From NCBI GenBank assembly GCA_913061005.1, contig CAJXSH010000014.1:1-36200 (forward strand): 36,200 nucleotides of DNA, read 5' to 3'. Made by a program: the position numbers and the translations under genes. The stretch is from an uncultured Ectothiorhodospiraceae bacterium. Lineage in GTDB: Bacteria; Pseudomonadota; Gammaproteobacteria; Nitrococcales; Nitrococcaceae. The notes below the pieces were generated by a model, which was given only the letters and a program-made list of their open reading frames with translations, ran no database searches and had not been told where the DNA came from. Of this stretch, positions 17,718 to 24,950 are shown piece by piece (position 1 is the first letter of the stretch; the number at the start of each line of letters is the position of its first letter).

Positions 17718-19355
17718 CTACTTCGCGGCGCTGGCTGGCTGAGGCTCGGCGGTCTCGCGTTGGATGTGTTCGGGGCTGGCCGGTCCGGCCGCCTGGATGG
17801 CCGCGTCGGCCACGTCGGCATAGGCGGCGAAGTTCTGGTGGAATAATGCGGCCAGCTCGGCAGCGGCTTCTAGATAACCGCGACGGCTGGGCCAGCCACT
17901 CATGGGGTCAAGCACCTCGTTGGGCACGCCCGGACAATGATCCGGCACCGACAGACCAAAGGCGGGGTCCGTCCAGAAGCCCACCGACTCGAGCGCGTTG
18001 TCGTGGATGGCATCGATCATGGCGCGTGTATACCCCAGTGGGATGCGCCGGCCGATGCCGTAAGGCCCGCCGGTCCAGCCGGTGTTGATCATCCACACGC
18101 GCGAGCCCGTCTGCTCGATGCGCTCGGCAAGCATCCGGGCGTAGACGGCGGGATGCCGGACCAGAAACGGTGCCCCGAAACAGGCCGAAAAAGTGGCCTG
18201 GGGCTCGGTCACTCCCATTTCAGTGCCGGCGACCTTGGCGGTATAGCCGCTGATGAAGTGATACATCGCCTGCTCGGCAGTCAACCGACTGACCGGGGGC
18301 AGCACGCTGAAGGCATCACAGGTCAGCAGGATGATATCCCGCGGATGCCCGCCTACACCCGGTAATTGCGCGTTGTCGACATGCTCGATGGGGTAGGCAC
18401 AGCGCGTGTTCTGGGTGATCCGGTCGTCGCTGTAATCGATGGCACCGGTGTCCGGGTCGCGGACCACGTTCTCGAGAACGGCGCCGAAGCGGATCGCCGC
18501 GCTGATCTGCGGCTCGGCCTCGGCCGAGAGGTCGATCACCTTGGCATAGCATCCGCCCTCGATATTGGCGATGCCCTGATCGCTCCAGCAATGTTCGTCA
18601 TCACCGATGAGCCGTCGCCGTGGATCCGCCGACAAGGTGGTCTTGCCGGTACCCGAGAGCCCGAAGAAAAGCGACACCTGGCCATCCACACTGGCATTGG
18701 CCGAGCAGTGCATCGATAAGATCCCCCGCGCCGGCATGAGGTGGTTCATTAAGGTGAAAACGCCCTTTTTCATCTCGCCGGCATACTCGGTGCCAAGAAT
18801 GACCAACTCGCCGCGAGCAAAGCTAAGGGCGATACTCGTCGGGCTGTCAACGCCGTCAATGCCGGTGTCCGCCGGGTGGCGGCCCGCGTTGATGATGGTG
18901 ACATCAGGCGTCTCGAAGCCAGGCTCACCCCCGGCATCCGGCATGATCAGCATATTGCGCATGAAAAGCGCATGATACGGGCGTTCACACACCACCCGAA
19001 CGGCCACCCGGCTGCCGGCATCGGCACCGGCCCAGCCGTCGACCACATAGACCCGTTCGGCGCGATCCAGATGCCCCACCGCCTGTTGCCGCAGCGCCGC
19101 AAAGGCCTCGCCCGTCAAGGCCCGGTTGACCGGACCCCACCAGATGTCGTTTTCGCTTTGCGCCTCCCGAACAATGCGTTTATCCCCCGGGCTGCGCCCG
19201 GTCTTCTCGCCGGAGAGGGCCACCAGTGCGCCGCTGTCCGCCAGGGCGGCGGCGGCGTCATGGCGCAGGGCATGTTCGTAGAGAATGGCGGTGGTGGGGT
19301 CCTTGTGTACGACCGGGCCGGTCAGGCCCAGTGGGCCGTTGTCCATGGCAGGCAT
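17718..19355 (-). CDS. pckA: Phosphoenolpyruvate carboxykinase (ATP)
   Basis: PckA converts oxaloacetate and ATP to phosphoenolpyruvate and CO2, opening gluconeogenesis from TCA-cycle acids. The P-loop FFGLSGTGKTTLSADP is at about residues 230-245. It is followed by the metal-binding kinase-2 segment RRRLIGDDEHCW and NIEGGCYAKVIDLS. MINTGWTGGPYGIGRRI lies near the C-terminus. Length 545 aa matches the ATP-type enzyme (540 in E. coli). The frame is open further upstream to 19490, but the Met at 19355 has GAGGAG about ten bases before it and aligns with the family. Divergent from the DUF3581 gene. The last 25 residues are rich in Ala, Glu and Pro and look like a non-conserved tail. Confidence 0.96.
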   Translation of the reverse strand: MPAMDNGPLGLTGPVVHKDPTTAILYEHALRHDAAAALADSGALVALSGEKTGRSPGDKRIVREAQSENDIWWGPVNRALTGEAFAALRQQAVGHLDRAERVYVVDGWAGADAGSRVAVRVVCERPYHALFMRNMLIMPDAGGEPGFETPDVTIINAGRHPADTGIDGVDSPTSIALSFARGELVILGTEYAGEMKKGVFTLMNHLMPARGILSMHCSANASVDGQVSLFFGLSGTGKTTLSADPRRRLIGDDEHCWSDQGIANIEGGCYAKVIDLSAEAEPQISAAIRFGAVLENVVRDPDTGAIDYSDDRITQNTRCAYPIEHVDNAQLPGVGGHPRDIILLTCDAFSVLPPVSRLTAEQAMYHFISGYTAKVAGTEMGVTEPQATFSACFGAPFLVRHPAVYARMLAERIEQTGSRVWMINTGWTGGPYGIGRRIPLGYTRAMIDAIHDNALESVGFWTDPAFGLSVPDHCPGVPNEVLDPMSGWPSRRGYLEAAAELAALFHQNFAAYADVADAAIQAAGPASPEHIQRETAEPQPASAAK

Positions 19356-19449
19356 CGGGGGTGGTCTCCTCGGCATTCCCCGCGCTTTTCGCGCGATGTT
19401 CGTGTGAAAACAGTTTGCCAATCTTGCCCGGGGGTGACAACGTTGCAAG

Positions 19450-19478
19450 TCGCCACGACCATGCCGGGCCGCTATAAT
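19450..19478 (+). promoter_or_regulatory. Promoter of the DUF3581 gene, with its -10 inside an inverted repeat
   Basis: TCGCCA (19450-19455), a 17-base spacer and a perfect TATAAT (19473-19478) form a sigma70-type promoter. The -10 lies in the 8-base centre of an inverted repeat GGGCCGC (19466-19472)/GCGGCCC (19481-19487). The -35 hexamer is identical to that of the tRNA-Cys promoter at the window start. Confidence 0.65.
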
Positions 19479-19522
19479 CTGCGGCCCCAAAAAAACGGCC
19501 GGGAATCGGGAGCGATAACGAC

Positions 19523-20266
19523 ATGGACGCCCACAATGCGGGCCTGGCCCAGCAGTTGGCCCCTTTTTTTGAACAACGCGATGGCTGGGTAAATATCAGC
19601 GCCCCCCAGGGCAGTGGCTTCGCCAAACAGATCGCCGGCGACCATAACCCCATTCACGATATCGATGCGCCCCGGTTCTGCGTCCCCGGTGACCTGCTGT
19701 TCGCCCTGGTGGTGAGCCATTACGGGCTGAGTCATCGCATGCAGCTTGCTTTCAAGGGCATGCTCCGCGCCGACACGCCCCTGCAATTCCCGCCACTCCA
19801 GACCGACGCGCCCTTTGGCATCGCGGATGAGAGCGGCAAGGCGTATGTCGAGGTCGCACACCAGGGTCGGCTCGACGTCGCCGGCCCCGGCGTCTGGGCA
19901 TTGGTCGCCGCCTATGTGGGATGGTCGGGGCAGACGTTTCCGGATCTGCTTCAGCCGCTGCTGGCCCGCCACGGGGTGATGTTCAATCCGCGCCGGCCTT
20001 TCGTGGTCTACGACCGCATGACACTGGCTTTGGAGGAGTCGCCCGATCGGGATGTCAGCCTCGAGCTCGAGGGCACCACGCTGGAGGTCAGCGGCAAACG
20101 CGGCGATGCGGCGTTCCGGTTTGTCATCCGCAACCGCCAGACGGCCATTGGCGAGTGCGAAAAGCGCATGGTGATCAGCGGCTTACGCGACTATGATGAC
20201 GCCGAGATGACGGCAATGATCGAAGCCTATCGCCGCCGTCGCACTGAGGCGATGACCGGCTCATAG
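19523..20266 (+). CDS. DUF3581 family protein
   Basis: A 247-aa protein matching DUF3581, a family of gammaproteobacteria without a known function. The N-terminal third has SGFAKQIAGDHNPIHDIDAP followed by RFCVPGDLLFALVVSHYGLS, a pattern resembling the hydratase/hotdog motif (GDxNPIH) of MaoC-like proteins. By that resemblance, binding of an acyl thioester is possible, but no catalytic role is shown. No signal peptide or membrane helix is present. It has its own promoter, GGGAG upstream of the ATG, and is divergent from pckA. Its stop codon overlaps the end of the convergent small membrane protein gene by 6 bases. Confidence 0.85.
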   Translation: MDAHNAGLAQQLAPFFEQRDGWVNISAPQGSGFAKQIAGDHNPIHDIDAPRFCVPGDLLFALVVSHYGLSHRMQLAFKGMLRADTPLQFPPLQTDAPFGIADESGKAYVEVAHQGRLDVAGPGVWALVAAYVGWSGQTFPDLLQPLLARHGVMFNPRRPFVVYDRMTLALEESPDRDVSLELEGTTLEVSGKRGDAAFRFVIRNRQTAIGECEKRMVISGLRDYDDAEMTAMIEAYRRRRTEAMTGS

Positions 20267-20461
20267 CCCATCATGCAAAAAGGCGGTGCCCACCGCCGCG
20301 GCCAGCATGATGGCAAGCAGCGCCCAGCCGGCCCAGGCCTGAGGGGTGAGCCCGGCCCGGGTCTCGCGGGATTGATCCACCCGGGCGCGACGCCGGCGGG
20401 CCTGGACCACCAGAACGACGATCAACGTGACCAGCGCCGTTAACAGTATCTGCCTTAACAA
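20261..20461 (-). CDS. Small two-helix membrane protein with a terminator in its 3' end
   Basis: A 66-aa predicted membrane protein that I do not recognise. Helix 1 is ILLTALVTLIVVLVVQ, followed by a strongly basic segment (ARRRRARVDQSRETR) that should face the cytoplasm, then helix 2 (WAGWALLAIMLAAAVGTAF) and a short end. The start is TTG at 20461, with GGGGAG about seven bases upstream; that Shine-Dalgarno lies right after the FkbM stop, which supports a real, coupled gene. A GC hairpin with five T lies inside the last codons (20277-20297), so many transcripts may end before the stop codon. Third gene of the MgtC-FkbM unit, overlapping the DUF3581 gene by 6 bases. Confidence 0.6.
   Translation of the reverse strand: MLRQILLTALVTLIVVLVVQARRRRARVDQSRETRAGLTPQAWAGWALLAIMLAAAVGTAFLHDGL
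20277..20297 (-). terminator. Intrinsic terminator inside the small membrane protein gene
   Basis: On the minus strand GGCGGTG (20297-20291), two G, and CACCGCC (20288-20282) form a 7-bp stem, directly followed by five T (20281-20277). The minimal 2-base loop would open a base pair in practice. The T-run ends 14 bases before the stop codon of the small gene (20263-20261), so termination here would yield an mRNA without a stop codon. Confidence 0.65.
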
Positions 20462-20472
20462 TCGCGGCTCCC

Positions 20473-21216
20473 CTACTCGACCCGGCGGGCGTAGACATCG
20501 CCCGAACCCGCATCATCGGCGTTGTGATCCATCCAGGCAAGCAGATCGGCTTCATCCACCCATCGATCGAACTCGAGCCGCCGGCGCTCGCCGCGGGTGA
20601 CGTTAAACCGGTAGGGACCGAGCCGATCGAGGTGTTGCAGGCATTGTTCCACCGCGGCGCGATGCCCGGCGAGATATTCGAACGAAAGCATCGGCACCGC
20701 GCGGTCCAGACCCGCAAGCACCGAAGGCTCAGCGCCCTCGACGTCGATTTTGCAAAAACCTGGCATCCCGTAGCGCTCGATCAGTTGCGAGAGCGTGACG
20801 ACCTCGACCGTCTCTTGCTGATTCCACCGCACATGAGAAAACCCGCCGCCGGCCCGACTCGCACGATCGCGCCAGGCGCTCGAGAGGGTTGCCAGCGTCG
20901 GATGCCGATCACTGACCGCCAGGCTGGCCTCACCGGCTTGCTCGGCAACGGCCAGCTGCAACACCTCGGTGTCGGGATAGCGCCGAAGCCGCCAACGCAG
21001 ATAGCCCTGGCAAGCACTCTGGGGTTCACAGGCCACCACGCGCCCGCCAAGGGCGGCAAACGCCAGACTGCGATCACCCAGGTGGGCACCGATATCAAAC
21101 ACCCGATCGCCGGGCTGGATGAACGGTCGATAAAACCGCCTCAGACCGGGTTGGCGCCAGAACGCCCCATAGATTAAAAACGAGCGTAGCCAACCCATCC
21201 CTGCGGCCGGATTCAT
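20473..21216 (-). CDS. FkbM family methyltransferase
   Basis: A 247-aa SAM-dependent methyltransferase of the FkbM type. Motif I is RVFDIGAHLGDRSLAFAALG (residues 38-57), followed by VVACEPQ, and the FkbM hallmark FCKIDVEGAEPSVLAGL lies in the second half. FkbM enzymes O-methylate sugars, polyketides or other small molecules, and the substrate here cannot be named. The ATG at 21216 overlaps the stop of the MgtC/DUF4010 gene (ATGA), so translation is probably coupled. The open frame continues antisense-like far upstream through the mgtC gene in another frame and is not coding there. The small TTG-start membrane gene follows after 11 bases. Confidence 0.88.
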   Translation of the reverse strand: MNPAAGMGWLRSFLIYGAFWRQPGLRRFYRPFIQPGDRVFDIGAHLGDRSLAFAALGGRVVACEPQSACQGYLRWRLRRYPDTEVLQLAVAEQAGEASLAVSDRHPTLATLSSAWRDRASRAGGGFSHVRWNQQETVEVVTLSQLIERYGMPGFCKIDVEGAEPSVLAGLDRAVPMLSFEYLAGHRAAVEQCLQHLDRLGPYRFNVTRGERRRLEFDRWVDEADLLAWMDHNADDAGSGDVYARRVE

Positions 21217-22478
21217 CGCAACCCTCCCGATACAACCCAAAGCGCGCCGGCGACGAGCACCGCGCCCAGTCCCAGGCCGACCCGCAGGGCCAGCCCCCGT
21301 CCGCCAAGACCAATGGCCAATCCCATTTTGACCAGTGTATTGGCCATCGCGGCAATGAGGATGCCTTGTAGCGCCACCGCCGCGCCCAGTTGCTCGCCGG
21401 CCATATTGCCCAGCGACAGGGTGATGGCATCCACATCCGTGAGGCCCGAGAGCAAGGCCATCAGATAGACCCCCGCATCCCCGGCAAGCCGTCGAAGCGC
21501 CTCGGCACCGAGCATGACCACCACCAGGATGACACCAAAACGCAACGCCGTGCCCAGTTCGAAGGGCGTTTGCAGTGCCGGCGACCGGGCGTTGTCCTGA
21601 CCGTGGCCCGACTCGATGACCAGCCCCGCCGTCGCGGTCAGGCCCACGGCGGTGAGAATGGCCACCGGCAGATAAAGCCCGGCCAGAAGCCCCGGCGCCA
21701 CGGCGGCCACCAGCACCAGCAGCCGGGGAAACATGGTCGTGCAGGCCAGCACGATCGCCGCGGCAAATAATGGCTGTAGTGATTGTTGCTGACGGGCCGC
21801 CCGCGAGAGCGTGAGGGTGAGCGCCGTCGATGAGGCGAGCCCGGCAAACAGACCGGTAAAAAGCACGCCCCGCCTCGAGCCGACGATGCGCACGGCAAAA
21901 TGCCCGACAAACCCGATGGCACTGATCAGCACCACCATCAGCCAGATCTGGTAGGGGTTGAGCACATCCCAGGGGCCATAGCCACTGCGTGGCAGCAGCG
22001 GCAGCAATACCGCCGTTATCAGTGCAAGCTGGAGGATCGCCCGGATTTCGGGGCCGTCCAGCCAGACCAAAAAGGCATGGAGACGGGGTTTGAAGCCAAG
22101 CACAACCGCGGTGACCACACCCCCGGCGAGCGCCAGCAGCGCCTGACCGGCGGTGGCAAGGACGCCCAGAAGGAACACCAGCACGCCGGCCACTTCGGTG
22201 GTAATGCCCATATCGTCTTGCCGCGAGGCCGACCGGCGATAGCCCAGCACCAAAAGCGCGATCACGCCAGCAAGGGCCACGGGCACGACCCACGCCCCTG
22301 CCCGCTCACCGACGAGCCCTGCCACACCGCCTGCCAGCCCCATCAGCGCAAAGGTCCGCAACCCGGCGACACGCCGTCCCTCACCGTACTGGCGCAGGCG
22401 CCAGCCACGCTCCAGGCCCACCACCGCACCGATCATCAGCGCCACCAGCAGGCCGAGCGCATGTCCGGAGTCCATCAT
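21213..22478 (-). CDS. MgtC/SapB family membrane protein with DUF4010 domain
   Basis: A 421-aa integral membrane protein. The N-terminal 130 residues match MgtC/SapB, with ALMIGAVVGLERGWRLRQYG and RVAGLRTFALMGLAGGVAGL. The C-terminal two-thirds match DUF4010, with further helices and TDVDAITLSLGNMAGEQ. The protein has about 12 hydrophobic segments. MgtC proteins help cells survive low magnesium, but this longer type is not characterised and a transport role is only inferred. The start at 22478 has AGGG seven bases upstream; a second ATG follows at 22475. First gene of the unit with FkbM, divergent from the NYN gene across about 39 bases. Confidence 0.88.
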   Translation of the reverse strand: MMDSGHALGLLVALMIGAVVGLERGWRLRQYGEGRRVAGLRTFALMGLAGGVAGLVGERAGAWVVPVALAGVIALLVLGYRRSASRQDDMGITTEVAGVLVFLLGVLATAGQALLALAGGVVTAVVLGFKPRLHAFLVWLDGPEIRAILQLALITAVLLPLLPRSGYGPWDVLNPYQIWLMVVLISAIGFVGHFAVRIVGSRRGVLFTGLFAGLASSTALTLTLSRAARQQQSLQPLFAAAIVLACTTMFPRLLVLVAAVAPGLLAGLYLPVAILTAVGLTATAGLVIESGHGQDNARSPALQTPFELGTALRFGVILVVVMLGAEALRRLAGDAGVYLMALLSGLTDVDAITLSLGNMAGEQLGAAVALQGILIAAMANTLVKMGLAIGLGGRGLALRVGLGLGAVLVAGALWVVSGGLR

Positions 22479-22517
22479 TGCGTTACCCTAGCGGTTTTAT
22501 CTGCGGTGAAAGAACCC

Positions 22518-23135
22518 ATGCGCCGACTCTGGCTGATCGATGCAAGCTATATCCACGCCAACAATATCGCGCTTTTCGGCGCCAACCGGCGGATCGATTA
22601 TCTGCGGCTGCGCCAGCTGATCGAACAAGAGCTCGGCCCGCTGTGGCGAGGGTATTTCCTCAACGGCATCCAGGATGAGCCCAACGAGGGCCGGGACCGG
22701 TTCCACAACTGGCTGCAGACCGCCCTCCCGCAGGGGCCCAATCTCATCGTCCAGCTCTACGGGCTCAAAAGCGAGCGGGTGCGGCACGCCTGGTGTGCCG
22801 ATTGCGGCACCCGCGTCGAACTCGCCTGCCCCCATGGCAACGGGCAGCATCGTCTACACAACCAACGCCAGATGGGCGTCGATGTGGGGCTGGCGACACT
22901 GGCGCTGATCCATCAGGCCCGATATGACAGCCTTGTGCTGTCCTCGGGCGACGGGGATCTGATCGATGCCATCACCCACATCACCGAGGCCGGCAAGGAT
23001 CTGGAGCTGGCGGTTTTCAGCACCGGTGTCTCCACCGAGCTCCAGTCCCGTGCGGCCCGGGTATTGTGGCTGGATGATCACGTCCCGGCACTCACCGGCG
23101 AAGCCGGCGGGCCGGGCACCGATCACCGCCCGTAG
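22518..23135 (+). CDS. NYN-domain protein (PIN-like, predicted RNase) with a cysteine cluster
   Basis: A 205-aa protein with a NYN (LabA/DUF88-like) PIN-fold domain, a class of predicted metal-dependent ribonucleases. The acidic residues expected for the active site are D8 (LWLIDASYIHANN), D122 (MGVDVGLATLAL) and D145/D147 (LVLSSGDGDLIDAI). Between the first and second halves lies C93-x2-C96-x7-C104-x-H106, which could bind zinc. ATG 22518 starts the conserved MRRLWLIDAS; a GTG four codons upstream (22506) is in frame. The gene is monocistronic, divergent from the MgtC gene and convergent with the M42 peptidase. The RNase role is inferred from the fold only. Confidence 0.82.
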   Translation: MRRLWLIDASYIHANNIALFGANRRIDYLRLRQLIEQELGPLWRGYFLNGIQDEPNEGRDRFHNWLQTALPQGPNLIVQLYGLKSERVRHAWCADCGTRVELACPHGNGQHRLHNQRQMGVDVGLATLALIHQARYDSLVLSSGDGDLIDAITHITEAGKDLELAVFSTGVSTELQSRAARVLWLDDHVPALTGEAGGPGTDHRP

Positions 23136-23162
23136 CCGCAGGACACGGGCCGGGACGGCGGA

Positions 23163-24413
23163 CTAGTCCGATTCGGGCAAACCCTGATGGCCCATGGGCC
23201 GGGCCTGGTCCAAACGGGGGTGCTGGCTGCAGAACGCCTCATGCAGCGCCCCGGTTCGCGACTCTTCGGCGTCCATGGCCAGCAGCGTCTCGGCAACGGC
23301 ATGGGTGCAGGCAAGCACATCCCGGGTGCAGCCACTCTCCGAGATGGTGTGCATGTTGCGGATCGGCATGCCCACCGAGGTGGCCGCACAGTCGACGTTA
23401 CCAAGCACACCGGCCATGCCGTCGGTACCGGTATCCGCGCCGACCACATCGCGCTGCATGGGAATGCCCTTGTCCTTGGCCACCGTCTCGATGCGGCGGT
23501 TGAGCTGCTCGCTGACGATCGCCCCGACGCTCATGGTAAAGCCCTTGCCCATTTCCACCGGCGCCATGCGCTTCTCGCCGATGCCCGGCGCGGCGACATA
23601 GTCGTGATTGACATCCACCCCGATGATGGCATCGGGCCGCATCTCACCGACCAGCACCCGGCTGCCGAACCGGCCGATCTCCTCATAGGTGGCCGCGGCA
23701 AAGAGCATGCGGATGTTCCGGGCCCCTTCCGCTTCGGCCACCAGTCGGGCGGCCTCGGCGGCGACAAAGCAGCCCAGCCCGTTATCCAGATAGGCACCGT
23801 AGAAGGTATCCGGCGAGAAACCATGGCGAATGGGCCGGTTCATGATGATGCTGTCGCCGGGGCGGATGCCCAGGGCCTCGACCTGCTTTTTCTTGTCGCT
23901 GCCATGGATCTGGAGCTCGACGTAGAGCTGCTCCTTGCGCACGCCCTTCTCGCCTGCCCGCAGCTTGGGGTCAGCAAAGTGAATGGCCCCCAGCGCCTCG
24001 ACAGTCCCGCCGTCGAGACGGCGGTACTCGCCCGGCGCCTCGGGGTCTTCGCTGAAGATGCTCACCTCGTGGCCCAGCAGCGTGGTGGGCAGGAACGAGT
24101 CGCTGTTGATCCAGACCTTGCCGTCGCTGCCAATGCTGCGCACCTGCATCCGGATCTTATCGGCGTGGCCGATGACCATCACGGTAAAAAGATCATCCCG
24201 GCCGGGATGGGTATCAAGGACGATGCCGGCATGCCCTTTGAAGGTTTTCACGCCCCAGCCGTCGGGGGCGATCCGTTCGAAGTGTGGCCGCAGCACCCCC
24301 TCGGTCATTGCCGCTTCGAGGCCAATGGGGCTCGGCGCCGCCAGGATGTCGTGCATGAGCTGAAACTGCGCCTCGGGCATGGCACTGGACCAGGGCGTGG
24401 CTTGATTGGACAT
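23163..24413 (-). CDS. M42 family metallopeptidase (glutamyl aminopeptidase-like)
   Basis: A 416-aa dinuclear metal peptidase of the M42 family, which forms large tetrahedral aminopeptidase particles that trim peptides in the cytoplasm. The expected ligands and catalytic residues can be followed: H83 and D85 in GHADKIRM, D210 in YLDNGLGC, E244/E245 in TYEEIG, D267 in GVDVNHD and H355 in RNMHTISESGCTRDV. The bridging motif is HADK rather than the common HxDE, and residues 140-185 carry KKK-rich loops. The family is sometimes labelled endoglucanase, which is not supported here. GGGAG six bases before the ATG supports the start. The gene stands alone. Confidence 0.88.
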   Translation of the reverse strand: MSNQATPWSSAMPEAQFQLMHDILAAPSPIGLEAAMTEGVLRPHFERIAPDGWGVKTFKGHAGIVLDTHPGRDDLFTVMVIGHADKIRMQVRSIGSDGKVWINSDSFLPTTLLGHEVSIFSEDPEAPGEYRRLDGGTVEALGAIHFADPKLRAGEKGVRKEQLYVELQIHGSDKKKQVEALGIRPGDSIIMNRPIRHGFSPDTFYGAYLDNGLGCFVAAEAARLVAEAEGARNIRMLFAAATYEEIGRFGSRVLVGEMRPDAIIGVDVNHDYVAAPGIGEKRMAPVEMGKGFTMSVGAIVSEQLNRRIETVAKDKGIPMQRDVVGADTGTDGMAGVLGNVDCAATSVGMPIRNMHTISESGCTRDVLACTHAVAETLLAMDAEESRTGALHEAFCSQHPRLDQARPMGHQGLPESD

Positions 24414-24494
24414 GGGATGCTCCCTTGTGCTGCGTCGCTACCGTGTATGTCGATCAACCCGTAGGATAACGCGACATCACCAATCGGAGCAGCC

Positions 24495-24950
24495 ATGTCG
24501 CGTTTCATCTGGCAGGGGCCATGGGGTGGGCTCGAGGTCGAAGCACGTGATGGGGCCATCGTCGCAAGCCGCTTTATCGCCTCATCACCCCGGCCTGCCC
24601 CGGCGCCGCTGCCAGCGCCCTGGCGGCGCATGGACACACTTCCCGTTGCGCTGACCGGGACCGGCTTTCAGCACGCGGTCTGGCAGGCAGTGGCCACGCT
24701 CGGCTGGGGCGCAACCACCAGCTACGGGGAACTGGCCCACCAGCTGGGGTGTCCGAGCGCAGCGCGGGCAGTTGCCGGCGCGGTGGCCCGCAACCCCGTG
24801 CCGGTGCTGCTACCCTGCCACCGGGTGGTACGCCGGGACGGCCGTTTAGGCGGCTATCTGGGCGGGCTGCACCGAAAACAACGACTCCTTGCCTGGGAAC
24901 AGGCATCGATGCCCGAGCTGCCCACAATACGGATCATCCAATGCGAATGA
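24495..24950 (+). CDS. ogt: Methylated-DNA--[protein]-cysteine S-methyltransferase
   Basis: A 151-aa suicide repair protein that moves the alkyl group of O6-alkylguanine (and O4-alkylthymine) in DNA to its own cysteine. The acceptor is C108 in VPVLLPCHRVVRRDGRLGGY. The helix-turn-helix region FQHAVWQAVATLGWGATTSY with YGELA and the arginine-finger RAVAGAVARNP are present. Length fits the short Ogt/MGMT class without an Ada regulatory domain. CGGAG five bases before the ATG supports the start. Its last codons overlap the start of the photolyase-like gene (ATGA), so two direct or photo-repair activities may be made together. Confidence 0.92.
   Translation: MSRFIWQGPWGGLEVEARDGAIVASRFIASSPRPAPAPLPAPWRRMDTLPVALTGTGFQHAVWQAVATLGWGATTSYGELAHQLGCPSAARAVAGAVARNPVPVLLPCHRVVRRDGRLGGYLGGLHRKQRLLAWEQASMPELPTIRIIQCE

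Noticed and set aside
21217-22293. Long N-terminal extension of the FkbM methyltransferase
   Set aside because: The stretch is an alternative frame of the MgtC/DUF4010 gene on the same strand, with Gly/Arg-rich low-complexity translation. FkbM homology begins at 21216.
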